Source: Parapontixanthobacter sp963736595
Lineage (GTDB): Bacteria; Pseudomonadota; Alphaproteobacteria; Sphingomonadales; Sphingomonadaceae
Assembly (NCBI GenBank): GCA_963736595.1
Contig: CAVTPG010000011.1
Span: forward strand, 248,001 to 312,000
Length of the DNA stretch: 64,000 bases
Direction of reading: 5' to 3'
Shown here one piece after another: positions 18,271 through 27,715 of the stretch (its first letter is position 1; each line of letters starts with the position of its first letter). The notes below the pieces were generated by a model that searched no databases, was not told the origin of the DNA, and saw nothing but the letters and a program-made list of their open reading frames with translations. Both the position numbers and the translations under genes were made by a program.

Positions 18271-19274
18271 TGACTAACGGACAGGTTTTGAAAATCGTCG
18301 ATCATGACGAGCATGGCGTGGACCGTGCGTTCCGCAAAGACGTGCTGGACGGCTTGTCCCAACCGCAAAAGGCGATTCCTGCGCGATGGCTCTATGACGA
18401 TGCCGGATCGCAGCTGTTCGAGAGTATTACGCAGCTTCCCGAATATTATCCGACGCGTGCGGAAACCGAGATCCTTGAGGGGCAGGCAAGCGCTTTTCGC
18501 GAAGCTATTGGCACTGACCGCGCCGTGGTAGAATTCGGGTCGGGCAGTTCGGTCAAGACACCGCTTTTGTTGAACGCCATTGCACCGGCGGCCTATGTGC
18601 CGTTGGACATTTCGGGCGAGTTCTTGCGGGCTGCGGCGGCAGAGTTGCAAAAGCGATTTACCGAGCTGCCGATTTATCCCGTCGAAGCCGATTTCATGCG
18701 CCGCGTGGCTTTGCCCGATGCGGTCGAAAACCTCCCGAAACTGGGCTTTTTCCCCGGTTCCACGATCGGCAATATGGTGCCGCGCACGGCGGTCGATTTG
18801 TTGCGGTCCATGCGCGATACCATGCTGGGCAAAAGCGCAGGGCATGGCACACCGTTGCTCTTGATTGGGATGGACCTCATCAAAGATGTGGCGAAGCTGG
18901 AAGCGGCCTATGACGATGCGGCGGGCGTTACGGCGGAGTTCAACCTAAATCTGGCGCGGCGGATTAACCGCGAATTATCGGGCGATATTCCGGTGGATCA
19001 ACTTCGCCATGTGGCGCGCTGGAATAACAGTTTTGCGCGGGTCGAAATGCATCTCGAAGCATTACAAGACATCGAATTTACCGTGTCAGACCAGCAGTTT
19101 GCATTGAAAATCGGTCAAACGATCCACACGGAAAATAGCCATAAGTTTACGCGGCGTAGCAGCGATACTTTGCTGCTTGCAGGCGGCTGGACTCCGTTGG
19201 AGCGATGGACCGATAAGGCCGAGCAATTCTCGCTCATTCTCGCCGAAGCGTCGGCCCCGCGTAACGCGCCATGA
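18270..19274 (+). CDS. egtD: L-histidine N-alpha-methyltransferase EgtD
   Basis: SAM-dependent enzyme that trimethylates histidine to hercynine. Family blocks are present: LSQPQKAIPARWLYDDAGSQ, FESITQLPEYYPTRAETEIL, VVEFGSGSSVKTPLLL (SAM site), FFPGSTIGNM and RINRELSGDI. The ATG at 18270 overlaps the egtB stop as TGATG, with AAGGA in the end of egtB serving as ribosome-binding site; the TTG three bases earlier is ignored. Length 334 residues is normal. The pair makes the antioxidant ergothioneine in the cytoplasm. Confidence 0.92.
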   Translation: MTNGQVLKIVDHDEHGVDRAFRKDVLDGLSQPQKAIPARWLYDDAGSQLFESITQLPEYYPTRAETEILEGQASAFREAIGTDRAVVEFGSGSSVKTPLLLNAIAPAAYVPLDISGEFLRAAAAELQKRFTELPIYPVEADFMRRVALPDAVENLPKLGFFPGSTIGNMVPRTAVDLLRSMRDTMLGKSAGHGTPLLLIGMDLIKDVAKLEAAYDDAAGVTAEFNLNLARRINRELSGDIPVDQLRHVARWNNSFARVEMHLEALQDIEFTVSDQQFALKIGQTIHTENSHKFTRRSSDTLLLAGGWTPLERWTDKAEQFSLILAEASAPRNAP

Positions 19275-19326
19275 TGCGCTGCGCTTATTCATCTTGTATA
19301 TTAAAGCCCCATGCTAAACTGCTGAT

Positions 19327-19989
19327 ATGAAAAGTTTTACCATTTTTCACGATCTGAGCGATGCGATTGCTGGCGTGCCGCAGCACGAGTTGCTGATCAT
19401 TACGGCGCTGGCCGTTCTGATTGGCTGGATCGGCACGCTTCTGGTGCGGCGCAGAGTAGCTTTGGGTGGATTGCTATCGACGGCTAGCACCTTGATACTT
19501 GGTACTATTCTGGTCGTTGTCGTATTGCAGATTTCCCACATCAGTCCGCGTTTCGGGATCGCTTTAAACGGCGCGGAGCAAGTCGTGGAAGGAGGCGAAA
19601 CCCGGATAAAAATCGCGCGGGATGGGCATTTTTGGCTGGAAGCAATGATCAATGGTCAGCCCACTCAGTTTTTGGTCGATACGGGCGCAACTTTGACCGC
19701 TATCTCTCAGAAAACGGCGGATAAAACGGGTATGGCACCACTAGCCGATACGCCTTCGATAAGGCTGGAAACGGCCAATGGTGCCATCGAAGCCAAGCTG
19801 ACAGAGATCGATCAGCTAACCTTCGGAAATATAAGCGCGAATAACATCGATGCGGTCATTGCTCCGAACCTTGGAGAGACGAATGTGATCGGTATGAACG
19901 TGCTGTCGAGGCTGGAATCCTGGCGGGTGGAAGGCGACACGATGATCCTGGTCCCGACGTCGCAGGATCGCGATAACACACTGGAATAA
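19327..19989 (+). CDS. Membrane-anchored retropepsin-like aspartic protease (clan AA)
   Basis: Protein of 220 residues with two membrane helices (about 22-40 and 52-70) and a C-terminal domain resembling retroviral aspartyl proteases: FLVDTGATLTAIS with catalytic Asp118, then a NVIGMNVLSRL motif that is typical of the C-terminal strand of single-domain pepsins. Such proteins act as homodimers. This matches the TIGR02281-type alphaproteobacterial family; the substrate is unknown. The catalytic domain is predicted to face the periplasm, but topology is not certain. It stands alone, 52 bases after egtD. Confidence 0.85.
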   Translation: MKSFTIFHDLSDAIAGVPQHELLIITALAVLIGWIGTLLVRRRVALGGLLSTASTLILGTILVVVVLQISHISPRFGIALNGAEQVVEGGETRIKIARDGHFWLEAMINGQPTQFLVDTGATLTAISQKTADKTGMAPLADTPSIRLETANGAIEAKLTEIDQLTFGNISANNIDAVIAPNLGETNVIGMNVLSRLESWRVEGDTMILVPTSQDRDNTLE

Positions 19990-20108
19990 AATGAAATTTC
20001 GCCCGTATATTTTGCGAAAATGGCACATAGATAAAATGGTCCACAAGCGACCCTAAACGGCCCACAAGGATGTCGAGCGCGCCAAAGACGGCATAAACCG
20101 TCATTATA

Positions 20109-20591
20109 TCAGCACACCGCGCGCCGGTTCATTCCACTCGATTGTGAAGTGGGTGTTTTGTCAGCCGTCTGGCCCGAATTTATTGCCAGCCAGCTGCGAA
20201 GATCGGTATGGCCTTCGCGGTTTGCTCGCGCGTCCAGAACCGCATTGACTTCGCGCCGCAAAATCTTCTGATCGAACGGCTTGCGGATGTAAGCTTGCGC
20301 TCCGTGATAGAGCGCGCGATTTTCATCCGCTGTGCCGGTGATCGCGGTCAGCATAATGACCGGCAAGTCATAAAATTCTTCCGAGCCGCGCAAATGGCTG
20401 AGCAAATCCTGGCCGCGCATCCCCGGCATATCCTGATCGAGCAGGATCAAGTCAGGTCGCCGCCACTTTAAAAGCGCCAGAGCCTGCTCGCCGCTTTCGA
20501 CCCAGCCGCAAGCGTGCCCCGCGTGGATCAGCATATCGGATGCCAGATCGGCCACCAGTTCATCGTCATCCACAATCAATATTTGCGCCAT
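20109..20591 (-). CDS. Response regulator receiver-domain protein (CheY-like)
   Basis: Receiver domain of 160 residues: acidic cluster VDDDE (residues 7-11), phospho-acceptor Asp52 in LLDQDMPGM, conserved Thr in MLTAITG and Lys in IRKPFD. After the receiver there are about 35 unstructured polar residues and no DNA-binding or enzyme domain, so it is a single-domain regulator. No histidine kinase is encoded nearby, so the partner is unknown. Confidence 0.9.
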   Translation of the reverse strand: MAQILIVDDDELVADLASDMLIHAGHACGWVESGEQALALLKWRRPDLILLDQDMPGMRGQDLLSHLRGSEEFYDLPVIMLTAITGTADENRALYHGAQAYIRKPFDQKILRREVNAVLDARANREGHTDLRSWLAINSGQTADKTPTSQSSGMNRRAVC

Positions 20592-20754
20592 CGCACGTTC
20601 CTTCTTTGGGCCCTTTGTTCGTCGATTTCAGGATTTAGCCCGCGACCCGCAAACGGAACGTCGCCGCAACTATAAGTAAGAATACGGAAGGGTAGCGCTC
20701 CGCGAATGGCTCACCCTCTTGTGCACATACGCCAAGGCTGCCAAGCGGCGCGGC

Positions 20755-21543
20755 ATGACAACGACTGACAACACACGCGTTCTGCCCCTTTCCGGCGTGC
20801 ACAATTTCCGCGATTATGGCGGCTATCGCACGAGCGATGGCGGGCGCTTAAAGACCGGCGTTTTGTGGCGATCCGGGCAGCATTTGGATGCAAACGAAGC
20901 CGACCTTGCCGCAATCGATGCGCTCGATCTGGCTCATGTCGTGGACTTGCGCGGGCGGGGTGAGCGGCGCAAATATCCATGTCCGCGTGGTCCCGATTTC
21001 GAAGCGGAAGTTCATGCCTATGACGGAGAGACTGCAGGCCTTGCGCCCCATGTCGAGGCGGCAAAGGATGCGCTGACCGTCGAAACCGCTCATGCCGCGA
21101 TGACCAAGCTCTACGCCGATCTACCGGACCGCAAACCGCTGCTGGTCATGCTACGCCGATATTTCGCGGCGCTGGCGCAGGGCGACGGGGCCAGCCTCGT
21201 GCATTGTCTGGCGGGGAAGGATCGCACAGGCATGGCGGTCGATCTGATGCACCATGCGCTGGGCGTGCATCCCGACGACGCGATGGCGGATTTCCTGCTG
21301 ACCAATACTGCCGGCGATGTCGACGCACGAGTGGAAGCGGGTGCGAAAGCCGTGCGCGGGAAATGGGGCGAGATCGACGATGCGACGATCCGCGTGCTGA
21401 TGGGCGTTGACGAGCGTTATCTTGCCGCATCGCGCAAGGCGCTGACTGATCGCTATGGCTCGATCGATGTTTTTCTCGCAGACGAAATGGGCGTCGACGA
21501 CACGAAGCGCGACGCGTTGCGCTTGCATCTGGTGGAAACGTAA
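20755..21543 (+). CDS. Tyrosine-protein phosphatase (DSP/PTP-like)
   Basis: Protein of 262 residues carrying the HCX5R signature in LVHCLAGKDRTG, with Cys151 and Arg157. The N-terminal LSGVHNFRDYGGYRTSDGG and VLWRSGQHLDAN blocks are hallmarks of the bacterial tyrosine phosphatase Y_phosphatase3 family (IphP-like). ATG 20755 is preferred to 20719 because the conserved region begins soon after it; no convincing ribosome-binding site is seen for either. Substrate unknown; some relatives dephosphorylate phosphoinositides as well as phosphotyrosine. Confidence 0.88.
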   Translation: MTTTDNTRVLPLSGVHNFRDYGGYRTSDGGRLKTGVLWRSGQHLDANEADLAAIDALDLAHVVDLRGRGERRKYPCPRGPDFEAEVHAYDGETAGLAPHVEAAKDALTVETAHAAMTKLYADLPDRKPLLVMLRRYFAALAQGDGASLVHCLAGKDRTGMAVDLMHHALGVHPDDAMADFLLTNTAGDVDARVEAGAKAVRGKWGEIDDATIRVLMGVDERYLAASRKALTDRYGSIDVFLADEMGVDDTKRDALRLHLVET

Positions 21544-21622
21544 CGAGATCGGGTGACGCAGGGCGACGCGCCGACTAGACTGCTTAACCACCACCGATTC
21601 CCAGCAAGTAAAGACCCCGACT

Positions 21623-22606
21623 ATGGCAATCCATCGCACAAAAATGCTTATTATCGGCTCCGGCCCGGCGGGATATTCCGCTGCCATTTACGGCGCGCGC
21701 GCCGCCTTGGAACCGATCGTCGTGCAGGGCCTGCAACCCGGCGGGCAGCTAACGATCACCACCGATGTGGAAAATTACCCCGGCTTTGCCGATGTAATCC
21801 AAGGCCCGTGGCTGATGGAGCAGATGCAGAAGCAAGCCGAACACGTCGGCACGCGAATGATGTGGGACACCATTACCAGCGTCGATGTGGCGGGCGGCGG
21901 GCCGTTCCGCGCAGTGGGCGATAGCGGGGATGAATATATCGGCGATTGCCTGGTCATTGCGACCGGCGCGCAAGCCAAATGGCTGGGCGTTCCGGGCGAG
22001 CAGGAACTGGGCGGGAAGGGCGTTTCAGCCTGCGCCACGTGCGACGGATTTTTCTATCGCGGCAAGAAAGTCGCAGTCATCGGCGGCGGCAATACTGCCG
22101 TGGAAGAAGCGCTTTACCTCACCAATCATTCGGACGATGTGACGCTGATCCATCGCCGCGACACGCTGCGCGCGGAGAAAATCTTGCAGGAGCGGGTGTT
22201 TGCCTCGGACAAGATTACGCCGATGTGGAACACTGCGGTGGAGAGCTTTGAAGGTGATCCCAAAGACGGCGGGCTGAAACATATGGTGCTGCGCGACACG
22301 GTGTCGGGCGAAACCTCCACGCTGGCGGTCGACGGTGCATTTGTTGCCATCGGCCATGCGCCTGCAACGGAATTGTTCAAGGGCAAGCTGCCAATGGATG
22401 ACGGCGGCTATCTCGAAGTCGAAGCCGGCACTCCGAAAACGGTCATTCCCGGCGTGTTCGCGTGCGGCGATGTAATGGACCACACATATCGGCAAGCGGT
22501 GACGGCGGCGGGAACGGGCTGCATGGCGGCGCTGGATGCCGAGCGTTATCTGGCCACAATCGCCTTTGCGCGCGAGGAAATGCCTGCGGTCCAAGCTGCC
22601 GAATAG
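21623..22606 (+). CDS. trxB: Thioredoxin-disulfide reductase
   Basis: NADPH-dependent flavoenzyme of 327 residues that keeps thioredoxin reduced. FAD site GSGPAGYSAAIYGARA, redox CxxC in SACATCDGFFYRG (Cys137, Cys140), NADPH-binding GGGNTAVEEALYL, and the FAD-binding GVFACGDVMDHTYRQAVTAAG near the C-terminus are all intact. It lies 79 bases after the phosphatase gene on the same strand, but I cannot say whether they share a transcript. Confidence 0.96.
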   Translation: MAIHRTKMLIIGSGPAGYSAAIYGARAALEPIVVQGLQPGGQLTITTDVENYPGFADVIQGPWLMEQMQKQAEHVGTRMMWDTITSVDVAGGGPFRAVGDSGDEYIGDCLVIATGAQAKWLGVPGEQELGGKGVSACATCDGFFYRGKKVAVIGGGNTAVEEALYLTNHSDDVTLIHRRDTLRAEKILQERVFASDKITPMWNTAVESFEGDPKDGGLKHMVLRDTVSGETSTLAVDGAFVAIGHAPATELFKGKLPMDDGGYLEVEAGTPKTVIPGVFACGDVMDHTYRQAVTAAGTGCMAALDAERYLATIAFAREEMPAVQAAE

Positions 22607-22713
22607 AGTGGTCGCGAAGCTGCGTTATCGGTTTGTATCAGCAGCCTGCGCGACACTCTCGCTCGGGCATCAAAAGATCTCGCCTCCGAAAATCACGCCC
22701 AGAAAATCACGCC

Positions 22714-23142
22714 TTAGAAAATCGCCAGCGCCGCTTCAGCGATCAATACGATCAGCACGACGCTGGACAGGGCGAACAAGACAAAGCGCACCATGACTTT
22801 GTTCGCAGTGGCCTGCACCACCGAATGGATGATCCGCAACCCGACATAGATCCATGCCAGCAATGCGCTGATCCCATCGCCCAGGCCGATCAACGCCAAC
22901 ACAATACACGCCGCATAAAACACCGTCGGCTGTTCGTGCAGATGGTTGTAATTATGCGCTTTCCACTGCACTTCGACAGGCAATTCGCGATCCAGCGACG
23001 CTTCGGGATCATGCACCAGCCGTTCGACATCGACTTGCTTTTTGCTCATCGCAGGGATGCGCGTGGCATACATCCAGGCCCACATTATCATCGTCCAGAT
23101 CATCAGGGCGACGACGGGTTGAAGGATTTCGGTATCGATCAT
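22714..23142 (-). CDS. MAPEG family membrane protein
   Basis: Small integral membrane protein of 142 residues with about four hydrophobic helices. The segment RELPVEVQWKAHNYNHLHEQPTVFYAACIVLA carries the HNxxHLxEQPxxFY pattern seen in prokaryotic MAPEG proteins (relatives of microsomal glutathione transferase). Its start overlaps the stop of the next gene upstream (23139) by 4 bases, and the two are paralogues, so they form a duplicated, translationally coupled pair. Enzyme activity is unproven. Confidence 0.85.
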   Translation of the reverse strand: MIDTEILQPVVALMIWTMIMWAWMYATRIPAMSKKQVDVERLVHDPEASLDRELPVEVQWKAHNYNHLHEQPTVFYAACIVLALIGLGDGISALLAWIYVGLRIIHSVVQATANKVMVRFVLFALSSVVLIVLIAEAALAIF

Positions 23143-23597
23143 GCGAGAACTCCGGGATCAAAAAACAGGGTCGCCATCACGGCGCGAACAGCGAGCCAGG
23201 TCAGGGCAAAGGTTGACGCGAAAAACAGTAAAATGCGCACAGGGATTGTGTTGACCAGCGATTGCCAGAAAGAATGCACGATGCGCAGGGCCACGTATAT
23301 CCATGCGGCCAGCACATCGCTTGCCCCGGCGCCCATGATCGCCAGGATGATGACCGCCGGATAGAAAATCGTCGGCTGCTCCATCAAATGCGTGAAATTA
23401 TGGGCGGGCCAAACTGCGCGGTCGGGGATTTGGCCTTCCAGATCCTGTCCGCGACCACCTGCCTTTGCGATGGGGCTATTCCCGTCGCTTGCGCCCAGTT
23501 TTTTCATCGCCGGAAAGCGCACCAACGCGACCCAGACCAGCATGACGATGGACCAGACGATCAGGACCGCCGCCGGTGCGAGTATCTGTGCTTGCAT
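23139..23597 (-). CDS. MAPEG family membrane protein
   Basis: Paralogue of the adjacent downstream gene, 152 residues, again about four hydrophobic helices with AHNFTHLMEQPTIFYPAVII as the signature. A charged insert of about 20 residues (SDGNSPIAKAGGRGQDLEG) after the first helix distinguishes it from its neighbour. First gene of the two-gene minus-strand unit. Confidence 0.85.
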   Translation of the reverse strand: MQAQILAPAAVLIVWSIVMLVWVALVRFPAMKKLGASDGNSPIAKAGGRGQDLEGQIPDRAVWPAHNFTHLMEQPTIFYPAVIILAIMGAGASDVLAAWIYVALRIVHSFWQSLVNTIPVRILLFFASTFALTWLAVRAVMATLFFDPGVLA

Positions 23598-23824
23598 GAA
23601 TGCGTCCCTTGATCCCGTGCTTCTGCCCGTGCGGCAACCGCTACTTTTGCGGGTGAATGGCGGGGAAGCAGCCGCTTTGTCAATCGCAGCTTGGGCTTTG
23701 GGCTACTCTTTTGCCCGCCGCATTTACCCCACTCTGGGCCAGCCGATTGACCGGGACCGTTTTACGCGTGCCGATCATTCGATTAGGGCAGGGCACAAGA
23801 TTCGAATTTGGAGACGGTTAAGCA

Positions 23825-25036
23825 ATGGCAAGAGTTCTGGTAATCGGTGCGGGCGGCGTAAGCTCTGTCTGCGTCCACAAAATGGCGTTCAACACGGATA
23901 TTTTCTCCGACATCCATCTGGCCAGCCGCACGAAAACCAAATGCGATGCCATTGCCGCCAGCGTGAAGCAGCGCGCGGGCGTGGACGTGGCAACCTACGA
24001 AATCGACGCCGAGGAAGTCCCGGCGATGGTGAACCTGATCCGCAAGATCGAGCCGTCGCTGGTCGTCAATCTGGCGCTACCCTATCAGGATTTGCCGATC
24101 ATGGATGCGTGTCTGGAAGCGGGCGTCCACTATCTCGACACAGCGAATTACGAGCCGCGCGACACCGCGAAGTTCGAATATCACTGGCAGTGGGCTTACC
24201 ATGACCGGTTCAAGAAGGCCGGGCTGATGGCATTGCTCGGCTCGGGTTTCGATCCCGGCGTGACTAGCGTGTTCACTATGTGGCTGAAGAAGCACAGGCT
24301 GAAAACCATCCGGCAGCTCGACATTCTGGATTGCAATGGCGGCGATCACGGACAGGCCTTTGCCACCAATTTCAATCCCGAGATTAATATCCGCGAAGTG
24401 ACCGCCCCGGCGCGGCACTGGGAAAACGGGTCATTTATCGAGACCCCGGCGCTTAGCAAAAAGGTTGAATTCGACTTCGAAGCGGTCGGGCCCAAGAATA
24501 TGTACATGATGTATCACGAGGAGCTGGAAAGCCTGTCCAAATTTTTGCCCGAACTGGAGCGCGGCCGGTTCTGGATGACCTTTGGCGATGAGTATATCAA
24601 ACACCTCACCGTGCTGCAGAATGTCGGTATGACCGGGATCGATCCGATCAAATATCAAGGGCAGGAAATCGTCCCGCTGCAATTTCTGGCGGCTGTGTTG
24701 CCCAAGCCGGAAACTCTGGGTGAAACCACCAAGGGCAAGACCAATATCGGCGTGATCGCGACCGGCGAAGCGCTGGATGGATCAGGCGAAAAGACATTCT
24801 ACATCAACAATATCTGCGACCATGAGGACGCCTATGCCGAAACCGGCAATCAGGCGGTTAGCTATACCACCGGCGTTCCCGCGATGATCGGCAGCGCGCT
24901 GGTCGTGCAGGACATCTGGCGCGGAGATGGCGTGTTCAACATGGAAGAGATGGACCCCGATCCGTTTATGGAAATGCTGAACGAACATGGCCTGCCATGG
25001 AACGTGAAGGAACTGGACGGGCCGGTCAAATTTTGA
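23825..25036 (+). CDS. Carboxynorspermidine/carboxyspermidine dehydrogenase (saccharopine dehydrogenase family)
   Basis: NAD(P)H-dependent enzyme of 403 residues that condenses aspartate beta-semialdehyde with putrescine or 1,3-diaminopropane. The N-terminal Rossmann motif is VLVIGAGGVSSVCVHKMA; LLGSGFDPGVTSVF and HENGLPWNVKELDG-like C-terminal segments match the CANSDH group of the saccharopine dehydrogenase family. The decarboxylase nspC lies two genes downstream. In alphaproteobacteria this pathway usually makes spermidine from putrescine, which the nearby ornithine-type decarboxylase could supply; substrate preference is inference. Confidence 0.92.
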   Translation: MARVLVIGAGGVSSVCVHKMAFNTDIFSDIHLASRTKTKCDAIAASVKQRAGVDVATYEIDAEEVPAMVNLIRKIEPSLVVNLALPYQDLPIMDACLEAGVHYLDTANYEPRDTAKFEYHWQWAYHDRFKKAGLMALLGSGFDPGVTSVFTMWLKKHRLKTIRQLDILDCNGGDHGQAFATNFNPEINIREVTAPARHWENGSFIETPALSKKVEFDFEAVGPKNMYMMYHEELESLSKFLPELERGRFWMTFGDEYIKHLTVLQNVGMTGIDPIKYQGQEIVPLQFLAAVLPKPETLGETTKGKTNIGVIATGEALDGSGEKTFYINNICDHEDAYAETGNQAVSYTTGVPAMIGSALVVQDIWRGDGVFNMEEMDPDPFMEMLNEHGLPWNVKELDGPVKF

Positions 25037-26331
25037 GGTACATTTTCGGAGCAGTCGGCGCGGCATCTGTCGTATCATTAGCTGTGCCAGCCGTGGCTCT
25101 GGCTCAGGTCAATACGACACAAGTGGAGCCCGAGGCCGAGGCCTTCGATGCCAGCGAAGCATGGCAGGAATTCGAAGCGGTCCTGCGCGGGGCTTATGCC
25201 TATCTGGAACGCGATGATATTAATGTCGAAGCGCAACTCGCCCGGTCGCAAGAGCTTGCAGAGCAGGTTGCCGATCGTGAACAATTCCGGCGATTAGTCC
25301 ACCAGACCGCTCTAACATTTATGGATCCCCACCTGATCGTTGGGCCCTTCACTCCGGATGATTACTCTATCGTTATGTCCGCTGCAGATCTCGACGCGGG
25401 GTTTGTTGGAGGCAGAGCGATCGTCAAGGACGTAAGAGCGGCGTCGCCCGCCTTTGATGCCGGTATAAGGTCCGGAGATATCCTGGTCTCGATCGACGGG
25501 AAGCCTGCCGCCGAGGCGGCACGTTTGCCGTTCGGCCCCGTTCTTCCCGACCCGACCTTTGCGCAGCTAGATTACGGCCTAACCCTCGCTGCAAATGGCA
25601 AACGTGGCTCTGGCCGTGTCTTGCAGGTCGCGCGAGGGGGTGTGGCGGTACGTACGGTGGAGTTGATATCGACGCTGGATTTCGCACGCTCATTGAAGGA
25701 ACGACCTCCTGTCTCGGTCACCTTTGCTGGTGAGCAAAATGGAGTGGCTGTGATCCGGGTGCTGAATTCTCTCGGCAACAACGAAACAATCAAAGCGTTC
25801 GACGAGGCAATGCTGCAAGCTGCAAACGCCAGTGCGATTGTGCTTGATCTGCGCGACACACCAAGCGGCGGCAACACCGAAGTGGCGCGTTCCATCATCG
25901 GCCATTTTGTTACCGAGGCAAAGCCGTACCAGATGCACCGCATTCCTGCGATCGAGCGTGAATTTGGCGTGCCCCGCCAATTCGTCGAATACGTTCTCCC
26001 GCGGGAGCCTTACCATGCCGGTCCGGTCTTTGTACTGCACAGCAAATGGACAGGCAGCATGGGTGAGGGGATCGTGATCGGAATGGATGCTGCGAGCGAT
26101 GCGACGACTATCGGATCGGATATGGGCGATTTGCTTGGCGGGCTATGGAATTTCGACCTCGAAGTTAGCGGCGCGCGTGTCGATCTCGGCGGGGAATCAC
26201 TGTTCCACGTCGATGGCACTCCGCGTGAAGATTTCGTTGCTGATGTCGCTATGACGCCCGCTGATACCGCGCCCGATGGAAGCGATCCTGCATTGCGTTC
26301 GGTGCTGCAAATCCTTGATGTTGCTCAGTGA
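25033..26331 (+). CDS. Secreted PDZ/S41 family peptidase-like protein inside the polyamine operon
   Basis: Protein of 432 residues with an N-terminal signal peptide (MRYIFGAVGAASVVSLAVPA then VALA). A PDZ-like region (about 120-200; SPAFDAGIRSGDILVSIDGKPA) precedes an S41 C-terminal processing-type core, including AIVLDLRDTPSGGNTEVARS and the nucleophile region WTGSMGEGIVIG with Ser342. The start is a TTG at 25033 that overlaps the preceding stop (TTGA); the ribosome-binding site is unclear. The stop overlaps the nspC start. GC is lower than its neighbours (31 of 60 in the line at 25261). Its role in polyamine metabolism is unknown; it may be a passenger. Confidence 0.8.
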   Translation: MRYIFGAVGAASVVSLAVPAVALAQVNTTQVEPEAEAFDASEAWQEFEAVLRGAYAYLERDDINVEAQLARSQELAEQVADREQFRRLVHQTALTFMDPHLIVGPFTPDDYSIVMSAADLDAGFVGGRAIVKDVRAASPAFDAGIRSGDILVSIDGKPAAEAARLPFGPVLPDPTFAQLDYGLTLAANGKRGSGRVLQVARGGVAVRTVELISTLDFARSLKERPPVSVTFAGEQNGVAVIRVLNSLGNNETIKAFDEAMLQAANASAIVLDLRDTPSGGNTEVARSIIGHFVTEAKPYQMHRIPAIEREFGVPRQFVEYVLPREPYHAGPVFVLHSKWTGSMGEGIVIGMDAASDATTIGSDMGDLLGGLWNFDLEVSGARVDLGGESLFHVDGTPREDFVADVAMTPADTAPDGSDPALRSVLQILDVAQ

Positions 26332-27509
26332 TGCAAACCAAAGCCGGTGATCCGGGAGCCTTTGCAGCGTTTGACCTCACGCGGGTCGACAGTCCATCCT
26401 TCGTCGTGGATGCCGCAAAACTGCGCGCAAATTGCCAGATATTGGCCGATGTCCGCGATGCCGCCGACATCAAGATGTTGTCGGCCTTAAAGGCATTCTC
26501 GATGTGGAGCGTCGCCCCGATCATCGGCGAATATCTCGACGGGGTGTGCACGTCCGGCCTGTGGGAAGCGATGCTGGCGTCCGAATTTTACGATGGCGAA
26601 ATCAGCACCTATTGTGCGGCCTATAAGCCCGAAGAGCTGGAAGAGGTCTGTCGCCTGTCCGACCACATCATCTTCAATTCACCGGGTCAAATGCAGCGCG
26701 CCGCCCTGATCGTGGATCACGCGCGCAGCAGCGGGCAAAGTTTCGATGTGGGCCTGCGCATCAATCCGCAAGTGGCAACCGGCGAAGTGCCGCGCTACGA
26801 TCCGTCCAGCCCCGGCTCGCGCCTCGGTTTTCCGCTCGATCAATTGACCGAAGAGGCGATGGAAGGCGTCGAAGGCATTCACTTCCACAATCTGTGCGAG
26901 CAGGATTTCGAGCCGCTGCGCAAAACCTGGGACAAAGTGTTCGACGCGATTGAACCGTGGTTCGGCCAGTTGAAATGGATCAATATGGGCGGCGGGCATC
27001 ACATCACGCGCGACGATTATCAGCGCGAGGAATTGATCGAATTCTTGAAAGACGCGAAAGCCGACACAGGCGCGGAAATCTACCTTGAACCGGGCGAGGC
27101 TGTGGCGCTGGATGCAGGGATACTCGTCGGCACGATCCTCGACACAGGCTTCAACGAAGTGCCGGTCGCGATTACCGACATTTCGGCGACCTGCCATATG
27201 CCCGACGTCATCGAAGCGCCGTATCGTCCCGCCATGCTGAACGAAGCGACAGGCGAAGACGTGCCGGCCATTCGCTTAGGGGGGCCGTCCTGTCTGGCCG
27301 GCGATGTGATCGGCGACTACCGGATCGCAGGCGGGGCGCAAGTAGGGCAGCCGATCGCCTTCCTTGATCAGGCGCATTATTCGATGGTGAAAACAAATAC
27401 ATTTAACGGGGTGAAATTGCCCAGTATCTGGCTGTGGGATAGCGACACGGATGCGCTCGAACAGGTCAAGAGTTTCGGCTATGAAGATTTTCGCAATCGC
27501 TTGAGCTGA
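26331..27509 (+). CDS. nspC: Carboxynorspermidine/carboxyspermidine decarboxylase NspC
   Basis: PLP-dependent (alanine racemase-fold) decarboxylase of 392 residues that removes the carboxyl group from carboxy(nor)spermidine, completing the alternative spermidine route. Visible markers: the PLP lysine in MLSALKAFSMWSVAP, the phosphate-binding glycines in INMGGGHHITRDDY, GLRINPQVATGEVPRYDP, and catalytic Cys in GGPSCLAGDVIGDY. ATG 26331 overlaps the preceding stop (TGATG) and is preferred over the GTG three bases upstream. Its closest functional partner is the dehydrogenase at 23825. Confidence 0.94.
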   Translation: MQTKAGDPGAFAAFDLTRVDSPSFVVDAAKLRANCQILADVRDAADIKMLSALKAFSMWSVAPIIGEYLDGVCTSGLWEAMLASEFYDGEISTYCAAYKPEELEEVCRLSDHIIFNSPGQMQRAALIVDHARSSGQSFDVGLRINPQVATGEVPRYDPSSPGSRLGFPLDQLTEEAMEGVEGIHFHNLCEQDFEPLRKTWDKVFDAIEPWFGQLKWINMGGGHHITRDDYQREELIEFLKDAKADTGAEIYLEPGEAVALDAGILVGTILDTGFNEVPVAITDISATCHMPDVIEAPYRPAMLNEATGEDVPAIRLGGPSCLAGDVIGDYRIAGGAQVGQPIAFLDQAHYSMVKTNTFNGVKLPSIWLWDSDTDALEQVKSFGYEDFRNRLS

Positions 27510-27715
27510 GAGGAAAAATTCTCGCCGAGAGCGTGCGTCATTCAGCGCCGCGTCATCGCATTGGTGCTACCAAATCAGAGCTGCCAAAATGCCACATCGC
27601 TAGGGTCTGCTGACGAGATCGCTGACATAGCATCCGAAACAATCTTGCGAATCCATGGTTATTGCTTATATGCGCGCTTCCGCTGCCGGGCCCCTGCACA
27701 ACAGGGGACTTCCCA

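Noticed and set aside
22462..23364. 300-residue plus-strand frame opposite the two MAPEG genes
   Set aside because: Translation is rich in Arg, His and Gln and carries no family signature, whereas the minus strand shows two clear MAPEG proteins.
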